This document shows positions 24,501-33,820 of a stretch of 64,000 nt of DNA, in pieces. Under the pieces are notes generated by a model, which searched no databases, had not been told where the DNA came from, and saw nothing but the letters and a program-made list of their open reading frames with translations. Origin of the DNA: Chondrilla cf. caribensis (Eukaryota; Porifera; Demospongiae; Chondrillida; Chondrillidae). Position 1 is the first letter of the stretch; each line of letters opens with the position of its first letter. The stretch covers positions 223,501 through 287,500 of the forward strand of contig OZ026566.1 in assembly GCA_964020155.1 (NCBI GenBank). The letters run 5' to 3'. Made by a program: the position numbers and the translations under genes.

Positions 24501-25065
24501 ATGTTTTAGAACACAGTTTGGAGGATGGAACTAGAGTGCTCATCAGTGCACGCACTTGTCATCACCCAGACTGACAGTCTCCGACAACTGAGACAAAGAC
24601 GGGGATTTCTCGACTTCACAAGGCTGCACTTGAAACACTTTGGTCACCACTGAGCTAGTCTGGTCATTCGCACTGTAGGAGAGGGAAATATTCACTGGGC
24701 TTATTGCATCGGATCCAAATAGAATTGCTACCAACTTGACAGCAATAGCTTTCACAATTCTCTTCCCCGCTGATAATGTAAATGGCTTCGAATATTTAAA
24801 GGTCGATTTCTTCCCGAGCTTCTGAAATGGTTCTGGCTTCTCACCGGTGATGGTATAGTACACGACAGCATTTTTAGTATCTGAACAAAATCACACTAAG
24901 CATAAATATCGGAGTTTGTACACATCAATAACCAATCACAAGTAACACACCAGAAACTAATTCAATAGGAGTTTTTTCGTCTATACTATTTTTACTTGAT
25001 CTGCTCTCAAAGTGTACTTGACGAAGTGGAATCACCACAGGAGCGAACACGCTACCGGCCGCCAT
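20602..25065 (-). CDS. DZANK1: DZANK1, double zinc ribbon and ankyrin repeat protein
   Basis: Multi-exon minus-strand gene starting at the ATG at 25065 (MAAGSVFAPVVIPLRQ) and ending at the TGA at 20602-20604. In order: a chitobiase-like beta-sandwich segment (YYTITGEKPEPFQKL to GKRIVKAIAVK, 24.55-24.87 kb); four zinc-ribbon segments with paired CxxC motifs (CKHPLP...FCPKCG and CKQCH...FCPSCH at 23.95-24.2 kb; CDYCG...CVTCE near 23.6 kb; CSACGRVNARDARYCDWCG near 23.15 kb; CKVCSMKNDWQSLFCVSCK near 22.93 kb); the WYPVIEG region and STQTEG motif (22.5-22.62 kb); and C-terminal ankyrin repeats (TPVLCLAARHGRCDVLNVLL near 21.25 kb, NTALHEAVLNGYRDCVELLL near 20.98 kb). DZANK1 acts at the ciliary base with ninl in dynein-dependent cargo transport. 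Head-to-head with ZW10. Confidence 0.9.
21452..21541. repeat. (CA)n microsatellite, intronic
   Basis: Pure CA repeat of about 90 bp, the longest perfect tract seen. It lies in a DZANK1 intron immediately next to the exon ending DIVTQLIEQ; on the minus strand it is a TG tract just after the donor. Confidence 0.95.
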
Positions 25066-25689
25066 TTTATTTCAAGCCAATGTTTCCATGGTGCAGTGCA
25101 ATAAGAGACTTGTCGCGGAATATTTGCTCCCCTCGCGCGGCATTGGGGCATCATTCCAATAGATAATAGAACGCAAAGTACGAGTTTTTCGATCTATGAA
25201 TGAGCGCAGCGAAGTAACGAAACTCGGAGAAGACCTTTTGGAATAGAATGACAGTCGGCGGATAGATAATGATTCACCCCCCACCACCCTGCAACCATAG
25301 ACTCTACGTCTATGCTGCAACAAAGGAGCGCCGGGAAATATTTTGTGAGAACAGCTAGACATGCATGACATAGAATAGAATAGATAGAATAGTGCATGAC
25401 ATTGTCTTCTGCATTCGCGGCCGGATCGACCAAGTACGCAGTCTCTGCGGAAAGTCCCTGTAAAGCTGTAAAGCTAGCCATAGGTGTCTTCGACCCTGAG
25501 TGTGTGACCTTTTATTTTCTTTTTTTCATTGAATGATGAAAATAAACAGCAACCTAATAAATCTCAGTGTCAAATTTTGCGATTCTCTTCAATCAATTTG
25601 CAAGATCACGGCAACAGGAAATGGGGGGACCGGATATTGCATGACAGACTCTGTAAAAGCGCGCCGACTGGCTGCTGTGGTACAGGAAA
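25066..25689. promoter_or_regulatory. Bidirectional promoter region, DZANK1 / ZW10
   Basis: 624 bp between divergent starts. Near 25297-25315 lies CATAGACTCTACGTCTATG, an inverted repeat with 7-bp arms and a 5-bp loop that is shared with other divergent promoters in the window. A minus-strand open frame begins MASFTALQGLSAETAYL at about 25481, but no splice partner or family match is visible, so it is not called as a gene. Short GAATAGAATAGATAG repeats occur near 25375-25395. Confidence 0.45.
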
Positions 25690-27846
25690 ATGGCTGCTGT
25701 CAGTCTAGTACGAGATATTGTTCAAAAATCTTCCACAGCCAGCAGCGAGCAGCTGGAACGACACATAGAAGAAGTGAAGACAAAAGCTAGTCAAGTGGAG
25801 GAAGGCTTGTCCGAATTAGTTCGTCAAAACTATGACGAATTCAACCGTTTTTATTCTGGTCTCATGGACCTATCCGAAGAGGTTGATCGAATACAAAGTG
25901 AATTTCGAAAGGTCTCCGAACAGATAGAGAACGAGACTATGATCAAGCTACTCGAGTCCTCTGGCAAGAAACAAGAAATTTGCAAGAAGTTGGAAGAAAC
26001 GAATCAATTAATCGAAGTAGTATCATCCCTGGATATCGTTTGCAAGGCACTGGAGAATTTTCGAAGTTTATCTAAGGCTGATTGTTTACGTGAAGCAGCC
26101 CAGGAAGTAGCTGTGGCGTGGGAATCTCTGGAAGCCCTGAAACCTCTCATATCTTCTGCCAAAATCATGTCCTCACTGACATCAGACCTTTCCGAGTGTA
26201 CTGCTGACCTGCACACCAGTCTAGCGAAGAAGGTTGGGAAGGTATTTTCATGGTCGTCTTGCTCTGCCAATCCGTCCACTGTTGAGGAGGCTCAAGCCGT
26301 ATCTCTCGTTCTCAGCACACCCTCCGACTCATCACTGTTTGATGCTCTTTCTACTGCGTCCAAGTTGAAAGGCCATTCAAAGACCTTCTCATCCCTAGTC
26401 AGCACGAGGCTGATCAATCCACTTGTCCTTTGGCCTCAGTTACAACTAGTAGAAAAGTCCAGTCACAGTCAGAAGTCTATACTGTCCCTGTCTGTGAGGC
26501 AGGCTGCATTGTCCGGTTCAACTCATCTGTTGTCTATCCTTGAAGATTTGACGTCCCTGTTTCAAGGCATCTCCAAAGTAATACCAGAAGAGCACAGGAA
26601 GGAATGGATGGCAGAAATGGGCATCATTCTGCAACCCAATCTGACGGACATGTTGCTGCAAAAGATCCTAGTGCCATTACTGCCGAGTTCGTATGTCATG
26701 TTGAAGGAGTACCGTCAACTGTCTGTACCTCTGAAGAGATTTGAGAAAATGATGTCCGATTTTGGATTAGCTGACGGCCATTACTGTGCCTTGAGTAAGT
26801 ACGTGATTGACGCTGATAAACACTTCACTGTGAAGCAGAATCAGGAGTTGCTGAGCCAGGGTCGTTCTCATCTGACGAAGCCACTCCTCAACACTCGGCC
26901 AGGAATGATGGTGAAGGTTGGTGCAGAAAGCGTAGCTACAAGGGACCCCACTAAGAGTCGACTCAGCTCTCTGGTCTCAAGCTTTCCACAATGTCTTATC
27001 AGTTCCTCTGTGAAGGAGTTCACAGATTTAGTGATATCCACTATTGGGAACCAGTCTCCCAGCAAGAATCAGTCTCTGGTATCAGCTCGTTTACTTGTTG
27101 ACCTCTACTTGTCGGTCATGCCTGCCTGTCACGGGGCTTTAGTGAAGCAGAACACGAGAGCCGCCATTGTGTATCACAACAATCACTTGTACCTAGCGGA
27201 CCAGCTTGTTCACATCAGTCTTCGTGTCCAGCAACAGAGCAGAGAAGTAAGCCCGAAGAGCTTTGTTGATGTCATCCCAGTCGTACGTTTCCAAGGAGAA
27301 AAGGTCTTCCTGGAGGCCATGTTGAAGGAGAAACAAGGGATCCTCGAGTGCTTGCACAAGTCATCTGGTTTAGGGTCGTGTGCAGAGGAAGCTAGGCAGG
27401 CTCTGCTGGCCAAGTGTTTGCAGCAGGCGTTGAAGTACATATCGGACTTCCACACACTCGGAGAGGGGGCTCTGCCAGTGCCGATCTTGGAGAAGTGTCT
27501 GTCCAGTCTCTTGGATGTCGTGGTGGTGTGGCTTGCGGACAGTGTGGTTGAGCTGGAGGACATTAGCGCCAAAGAAGCTGATGTTTTGTACAACTTTGCT
27601 GTGTTTGTAATGAATCAGGGTCCCAAAGCCGCTCACCTGTCTCGAGGGACCGCCTCGTCACTATGCCAACACTGGGGAAGACTGGAGGATGTTGGTTTTG
27701 TCCTCCACAGTAACCTCCAGGGGATTGTCACATACTGGACTGGACCAAAGTCGAAGACCCTGAAAGCAAGCGAATTTCGAAGCATGATTCGTGGATTATT
27801 TCAGAATACAGATAAAAGGGCGTCTGCATTATCAAAGATAAAATGA
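25690..27846 (+). CDS. ZW10: ZW10 kinetochore / ER-Golgi tethering protein, single exon
   Basis: One uninterrupted open frame of 718 residues from the ATG at 25690 to the TGA at 27844-27846; vertebrate ZW10 is slightly longer. The N-terminal third is coiled coil (LVRQNYDEFNRFYSGLMDL, EEVDRIQSEFRKVSEQI), as in ZW10 and other CATCHR tethers. Mid-protein AIVYHNNHLYLADQLVHIS matches the ZW10 pattern around a conserved HHNN. The C terminus FRSMIRGLFQNTDKRASAL followed by SKIK is the strongest family signature. ZW10 works in the RZZ complex (with ROD and Zwilch) at kinetochores, and with NAG and RINT1 in Golgi-to-ER traffic. Neighbouring genes have many introns; this one has none, which may reflect origin or replacement by a retrocopy (inference). 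Confidence 0.9.
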   Translation: MAAVSLVRDIVQKSSTASSEQLERHIEEVKTKASQVEEGLSELVRQNYDEFNRFYSGLMDLSEEVDRIQSEFRKVSEQIENETMIKLLESSGKKQEICKKLEETNQLIEVVSSLDIVCKALENFRSLSKADCLREAAQEVAVAWESLEALKPLISSAKIMSSLTSDLSECTADLHTSLAKKVGKVFSWSSCSANPSTVEEAQAVSLVLSTPSDSSLFDALSTASKLKGHSKTFSSLVSTRLINPLVLWPQLQLVEKSSHSQKSILSLSVRQAALSGSTHLLSILEDLTSLFQGISKVIPEEHRKEWMAEMGIILQPNLTDMLLQKILVPLLPSSYVMLKEYRQLSVPLKRFEKMMSDFGLADGHYCALSKYVIDADKHFTVKQNQELLSQGRSHLTKPLLNTRPGMMVKVGAESVATRDPTKSRLSSLVSSFPQCLISSSVKEFTDLVISTIGNQSPSKNQSLVSARLLVDLYLSVMPACHGALVKQNTRAAIVYHNNHLYLADQLVHISLRVQQQSREVSPKSFVDVIPVVRFQGEKVFLEAMLKEKQGILECLHKSSGLGSCAEEARQALLAKCLQQALKYISDFHTLGEGALPVPILEKCLSSLLDVVVVWLADSVVELEDISAKEADVLYNFAVFVMNQGPKAAHLSRGTASSLCQHWGRLEDVGFVLHSNLQGIVTYWTGPKSKTLKASEFRSMIRGLFQNTDKRASALSKIK

Positions 27847-27923
27847 CACAGTACAATTGACAATCTGTTTGTATGTTGCAGTTTATTTCTTTTCTTGATT
27901 GTGAGTTGATCTTTGTTGTTTGT

Positions 27924-28397
27924 CTATTGTCTGTTGAATATAATAATATTAAGAGAAGTCCAGTAATCATGGCAATAAATGTAAAAATGAAACACGATTG
28001 AAGTAAAGCTGACCTTGTCAAATCCATACTTCAGTAGAAAGTGATGAACCTTCTCGGCCAATGAAGAATCAGACAGAAATGTATCCTTGGAATCTGTATA
28101 GAAAGCAGAGAACAGTCCCGAGTAATATATGTACACAGCTAGTGTACTCCATTCGACCATCCACACATGTTGGGTGGGACCAGCCATGCACCCTGCTTTG
28201 GGCAACTCCATAATGCGTGTACTGCAGTAGGATTGCAAAGTGCAGCATTACCCACATGTGTACTTTCGATGAATCTTTTGATTGTAGTAGATAAAGGCCA
28301 ATCCTCCGAAAGTAATCGCACTGCAAACCATCATTAGCCTAAAGCTGTAACGTGTTATCAGTTCCCTAAACGATCTTCCGCGACTATCGGCGGCCAT
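27924..28397 (-). CDS. Small single-pass membrane protein, not recognised
   Basis: The first exon starts at the ATG at 28397 (MAADSRGRSFRELITRY) and carries a hydrophobic segment (LMMVCSAITFGGLAFIYY), suggesting an N-in membrane anchor. A GTACAC donor after HR at about 28267 and an acceptor near 28238 join it in phase 2 to a frame reading TRIMELPKAGCMAGPTQ. Within that frame a 57-bp stretch (about 28095-28151) may be a further intron, leading to SKDTFLSDSSLAEKVHHFLL. The frame stops at 27924; an overlapping frame holds another hydrophobic run, so the 3' end is unsure. No family assigned. It converges with ZW10 (77 bp) and is divergent from TRMT112 with only 63 bp between start codons. Confidence 0.4.
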
Positions 28398-28460
28398 TTT
28401 AGAGCTCTCGTAGGGTATTCCCCGAGAGAATCGAGCTGTTGCAAGCAGAGACGTTTTGAG

Positions 28461-29509
28461 ATGAAACTCTTAACACACAACATGTTAACGTCTCACGTGA
28501 AGGGCGTCAAGAACGGATATCCTCTCAAGATTATAGTGAGCTATTCGAATATAAATCCTTCGAGTAGTAGTAGTTTGTACAAAGATGTCAGGTCTAGAGC
28601 TACTACGATATACACCACATGTACGGGATATTCGCCATTATATCAATACCACAATGGATAGATGGAAATTAGATAGTCTATGATGTGACATGTGCGCACT
28701 ACATGGTATATCATAGAAATTGTAACATGCACATAATCTTGTACATGCACTTTAGGTATTTGTATTATTTTGTAATCCAATATGGAGTGCGGCTAATTAA
28801 ATCTAGTTGGATTCTTAATCTAATTGGAAATTGTTTGTAGGTATATCTCAACTTCTTTCAACCTTGAACAGACACTACAGAAATATATGTTACATGTATG
28901 TGGATTGTTATTTCTATGCTGAGTTGAATTAGGCCCTGTTTACACGACACCAATATGCAATGTATCCGCTAACATTCCTTTGCGGATTACATATCCGGAC
29001 CCAACCATAAACGAGAGGTCGGCAACCATTTTATAAACAGAGGACCAGAGTGGATGTCTGGATCCACAAGACTAGGGTTGTATCTGAGTTATCATTTGTC
29101 TACGAGTATGATGTCAATACTAGGTTCACATGTGTGTGCTTGTCCGTTGACCCAGCCCAAGAAGGTGGAATCCAAAGAAATAGAGTTCAATGCAGACTTC
29201 ATTCGCAGGATGTTGAAGCGCGTCCAGTGGGGAGCGGTGAAGGAGGCAGCTGACATTGTGAGACTGATCTCACAATCGCACCAAGTAGTTGTTAGACTTT
29301 ATCCCCTCTCACAGGTTGGTGCAGGGGCTGAGATTCCACCCGAAGCACCTCAGAATTATGAAGAAAACGAAGACTTCCTCAAGAAAGCGCATCACGTTCT
29401 CCTTGAAGTAGAAGTGGTTGAAGGAGAATTAGAATGTCCTGAAACAGGTCGCAAGTTTCCCATCAACAATGGGATACCCAATCTTTTACTTCGAGAGGAC
29501 GAAGTGTGA
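28461..29509 (+). CDS. TRMT112: TRMT112, methyltransferase activator subunit
   Basis: Three exons, 28461-28535, 29156-29257 and 29315-29509, all phase 0, give 123 residues as in other animals. It opens MKLLTHNMLTSHVKGVKNGY, the family N terminus, and ends with the Trm112 motif LECPETGRKFPINNGIPNLL. TRMT112 is the small zinc-finger-like partner that stabilises and activates several methyltransferases, including ALKBH8, TRMT11, BUD23/WBSCR22 and HEMK2. Intron 1 is 620 bp of AT-rich sequence in which I see nothing else. Confidence 0.95.
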
Positions 29510-29613
29510 ACAATCCACATTGTAAATCATGACAGTTATTGACACACACTCACATACATACATACATACACATTTATTTATGTGGCATGTTGGTTTGAAC
29601 TATTACATTATTT

Positions 29614-31826
29614 TCACAGAGCTTCGAAATGCTGCTTGAGTTGCTTAATGAGTTCTTTGGAGTCTGTGTGATCCGGAAATATATCCAAGGACTTTTGACA
29701 ATTTTGATAACTTCTCTGTATATCGCCAATCTATCAGAGAAGACTGAACTAGTTGAAAGGTTCAAATACACACACATGCACACACAGACACATACACACA
29801 TGCATGTACACTATATCCTACATACATACAGCCTCAACTACCTTTTCACAAGTGAATGCCATATTGTAGAATGGCTCATAGAGATGGTCTCCTGTTTTAC
29901 AACTCGACTGGAAGCAGGACTGAGCCTGAGGGTATCAAACAGAATATAACGCAAATCGGATAAGTGTAGTCATTGCTTTTACACAGAGTAACCATAGGGT
30001 CTGCGCAGGATTGGCTATGTCAAACTAAGATAAATTATTGCTACTAGTGTATGTCCCGGTGTGGATATGTCCCAGTGTGGATATGTCCCAGTGTGGATAT
30101 GTCCCAGTGTGGATATGTCCCAGTGTGGATATGTCCCAGTGTGGATATGTCCCGGTGTGGATATGTCCCGGTGTGGATATGTCCCGGTGTGGATATGTCC
30201 CAGTGTGGATATGTCCCAGTGTGGATATGTCCCGGTGTGGATATGTCCCAGTGTGGATATGTCCCAGTGTGGATATGTCCCGGTGTGGATATGTCCCAGT
30301 GTGGATATGTCCCAGTGTGGATATGTCCCGGTGTGGATATGTCCCAGTGTGGATATGTCCCAGTGTGGATATGTCCCAGTGTGGATATGTCCCAGTGTGG
30401 ATATGTCCCAGTGTGGATATGTCCCAGTGTGGATATGTCCCAGTGTGGATATGTCCCAGTGTGGATATGTCCTGGTGTGGATATGTCCCGTTGTGGATAT
30501 GGTGTAGGTATGTCCTGATGTAGGTATAATTGAAATGTCTTCTACAGACAATGCAGTCAGTGCCTACTCACCACTTCACCCCGTCCCTGTTTCCACTCCA
30601 GAACTCCCAGATTGTTCAAGGCTTCAGAATGAGTGTTGTCATACACAAGTACTAACTTGAAACACTGATACGCCATATTGTTATCACCAACGCCCTACAT
30701 GGGGACAACCCTGTCATTAACACATAATATTTATATACATTAAAAACAATAGTGATGTAATGAGCATAACGTAGAGAATGGTTTCTAGAGGATTGGTTGT
30801 ATTCCACTGTGAGCTCACCAAGGCAACATGTCCGATGTTATACCAAACGTCAGCAAACTGTTCATCTGATGCCAGAGACAAAGCTCTGAGAAGACAGTTG
30901 AGAGCGATGTCATATTGCTGGGCATAGAAACAGCATAATCCAAGATTGAGGAAGACCTCGGTGTTGTGGACACCCATCTGAAGCAATCTCCTACACACAC
31001 AGAGAGAGAGAGACAAGAACACAAAACTTCAAGATACCACCCAGTTGCCCTGTCAACTACAGCATGTTGCAGCATGCTACCTTCTTATTTGCTGGCATTT
31101 ACAACCAGCTGCTATCTCCATACAAGGGGCATCACCTACTAGGACCAATCTCACCACTGACCCCACCACTCACTGCTGACCCCACCACTGACCACACCAC
31201 TCACCACTGACCCCACCACTCACCACTGACCCCACCACTCACCACTGATGCCCTCACTTACCGATAATATCGAAGGGCTATTTCAGGTTGGTCATTGTAA
31301 AAGTGGTGTGTTCCCAGACATGCTATAGCTTCAACACTTGTACTGTCCATCTCGAGCACATCCCTGTACTGAGTGACAGCCTTTTCCAAATCACCTATGC
31401 CCTCATAAATGCGAGCAATACCAGTTAACAGGGATACATCTTTGGGAAATGTGGACATACCCTAATAAAGATATTTTTGAATTGAGTAATTGACACAACA
31501 GGTTGTTGTGAGGGATTCCCATGAGCCTGAACCTTTTTGAAGTTTTCGACAGCTGCTAAAGGCTGGTCCAGTTTCACATGGACTTTTCCCAACAGAAGAT
31601 ACGTATCCAGTGTCTCAAACTGCTTCAGAGATGATAAGAATTGTTGCTCTGCTTCTCTATACATGCCCAATCTATGAGGAGAGCAGCAACACAATGTGTA
31701 TATACAGTATATGCATAATGTATCCCCACATCTGTAGTTTGTGGTGCTCAGCTCCTTAAGTTAGTATATCATACAACTTTGGAAATGCTAGGCACCTCAA
31801 GACATATGTTGTACCCACACACAAGT

Positions 31827-31874
<48 letters not shown>

Positions 31875-33374
31875 AGAGGGAGAGACCACTTACCTGTAAT
31901 AACACTTTCCCAGCTGCACTTTCCACCACCAGCTCTTGAATTGACAAGCATCAGTTGCAGCTGCAGCTAGCTCCAGAGCCTGTTGAAACACAAAACAGCA
32001 CACAGTGAGCATTAACAAAACAACACACAGTGAGCATCAACAAAACAACACACAGTGAGCATCAACAAAACAATACACATTGAATAGCAACAGAACAACA
32101 CACAATGAATAGCAACAAAACAACACACAGTGAACAACAACAAAACAATATAGAGTAAACATCAACAAAACAATACACATTGAATAGCAACAGAACAACA
32201 CACAATGAATAGCAACAAAACAAGCAACAACACACAACACTGCACATAACAATGATGGTTGTACACTACAGCCCACACAATTACAGCTCTAATGTCAGCT
32301 TCGTGATAGAAGAGGTATTCAAAGAGAGCCTTTGCCAATGCAGGACGATGGGCATATTTAGACAGGTTCAGTTTGGAGACGTCAATAAATGGTCCACCAG
32401 GTTCTGTCAACATGGATGCCTGGGTGAGGGGAAATTACATGAACAACCCACAGGATGTGTTCACACAAGGTCCATAGGTGACCACATTGTACAGATTCCA
32501 CTGTACATGAGGTCCAACAGGTGACCACATTAGACAGGTCCCACTGTACATGAGGTCCCAGAGGTGACCACATTGGACAGATTCTACTGTACATGAGGTC
32601 CAATAGGTGACTACATTAGACAAGTCCTACTATACTTGGAACCGGTTGTCAGCTACAATTCACCTCTTCTTCACCACGGACTCTAAAAGACACAATCACC
32701 CACTCCCTCCCCTATCAGTTACAAGCTAGCATGGACATATCAATGAACCACCAGCACTCACTGTTCCCAATCTGATGTGGCGTCCAGATGCACTTGTCAC
32801 TGGTCTGGCAGTCATGGCCGTACGAGGTGTCCTCAATACCTGCTCCACCGTGCCCGGACGACCCACGACCGTACCAGGGCGGATGAAGCCACTCAATGGT
32901 CTACCAGACTGACTGAGAGGGCGTATTCCTTGGCTTGTGCCACTCCCTCTAGTTGGGACACGTAGAGACGTCCCAGGCCCTAAAAACAAACACTGTCAAA
33001 GAAGCATTTCTGCATAACTATGATGGGCGAACGAACGCACTCGGTAACGAAGCAATAGCATTTTCGTCCAAAAGCGTCTCGGCAAGCCCTTCTTCTTCGT
33101 ATTCGACCTCGTCCACGTAAGTTTGTTCGGTTAAAGCTCGCACTTTTAGAAACCAAACAGCCTGGAGTATGGAGAACGATATAATTGGCAGTTAACTTTT
33201 ATTTCGCAGTCAATCTAAAGCAGACCTGCCTACCTGGTCGAAAGGATTCTTCTCCAGCAACGTGGTGCAAATATCTACGCATTCTTCAAATCGCCTCCTT
33301 CTAAATAGAGAAGTTGCCATAAACAGGGGGTCTAGACCTTCGACATTTGGTTGGAGCGTCGCCCTTCCCTCCAT
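29614..33374 (-). CDS. TTC8: TTC8 / BBS8, tetratricopeptide subunit of the BBSome
   Basis: Starts at the ATG at 33374 with exon 33234-33374 (47 residues, MEGRATLQPNVEGLDPLF). The next exon (about 33050-33165) reads AVWFLKVRALTEQTYVDEVE and DENAIASLP. Then come the Arg/Pro/Gly-rich linker GRPLSGFIRPGTVVGRPGTV and TPRTAMTARPVTS (32.76-32.98 kb), KALFEYLFYH (32.3 kb), and TPR units: RLGMYREAEQQFLSSLKQ (31.66 kb), GIARIYEGIGDLEKAVTQY (31.4 kb), FYNDQPEIALRYYR (31.28 kb), and NLGLCCFYAQQYDIALNCLL with ADVWYNIGHVA (30.83-30.95 kb). The C terminus IKQLKQHFEAL precedes the TGA at 29614-29616. TTC8 is a BBSome core subunit that moves membrane proteins in and out of cilia. It converges with TRMT112 (104 bp). 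Confidence 0.95.
30050..30500. repeat. 16-bp minisatellite, about 28 copies
   Basis: Head-to-tail 16-bp unit GTCCCAGTGTGGATAT (variant CCGG for CCAG) in a TTC8 intron. As 16 is not a multiple of three, the same DMSQCGYVPVWICPS-type peptide recurs in all plus frames; these frames are artefacts. Confidence 0.95.
31828..31870. repeat. (CA)n microsatellite, intronic
   Basis: CA repeat followed by GA-rich sequence, in a TTC8 intron just upstream of an exon donor. Confidence 0.9.
31985..32228. repeat. Irregular AACAAAACAACACACA repeats, intronic
   Basis: About ten imperfect units of roughly 26 bp (AACAAAACAACACACAGTGA plus GCATC or ATAGC) in a TTC8 intron. A longer block with AATACACATTGAATAGCAAC appears twice (near 32070 and 32170), pointing to a local segmental duplication. 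Confidence 0.85.
32455..32640. repeat. 43-bp minisatellite, about 4 copies
   Basis: Tandem unit of about 43 bp with GAGGTCCAACAGGTGACCAC and CACTGTACAT segments in a TTC8 intron. Confidence 0.85.
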
Positions 33375-33494
33375 TTTGGTCGTATCCACGCCCACTTGTC
33401 ACGATGGCTGATTATTATTGAATAACAAACTTTATAAATGGTCCTATAAATCCGCTTACAACAAGAACCGTTCAAATCAGTTCTTTCTCCTCTA

Positions 33495-33750
33495 TTAACC
33501 GGTGATGGTGAAATTGGTATCAGCTTGGTCGTAGACCTGGCTGTGAGGATGTTTGCTTCCACACTCTCCATTGCATATAGCCACAGAGACGTTGTAGACC
33601 CCTGGGAGCCACATTTCACAGGGACCCTGAGACGGATCACAGTCAGGGTTGGGTTCTGCCTTGAGATTCCATCCAAGGTTATAGGTTCCAGGTTGCATCT
33701 CCTCGTTGAGTGTAGAATCACCTGCAATCAAACAAAAATGAATTACATAG

Positions 33751-33820
<70 letters not shown>

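Noticed and set aside
25072..25481. Minus-strand frames in the DZANK1/ZW10 gap
   Set aside because: No splice partners, no family resemblance, and they overlap the promoter motif.
25690..27846. COG2 as identity of the single-exon gene
   Set aside because: The N-terminal coiled coil looked COG-like, but the body and C terminus (LFQNTDKRASAL, VYHNNHLYLAD) fit ZW10 instead.
30015..30551. Open frames of 148-178 codons in several frames
   Set aside because: Artefact of the 16-bp intronic minisatellite in TTC8; the same peptide appears in each plus frame.
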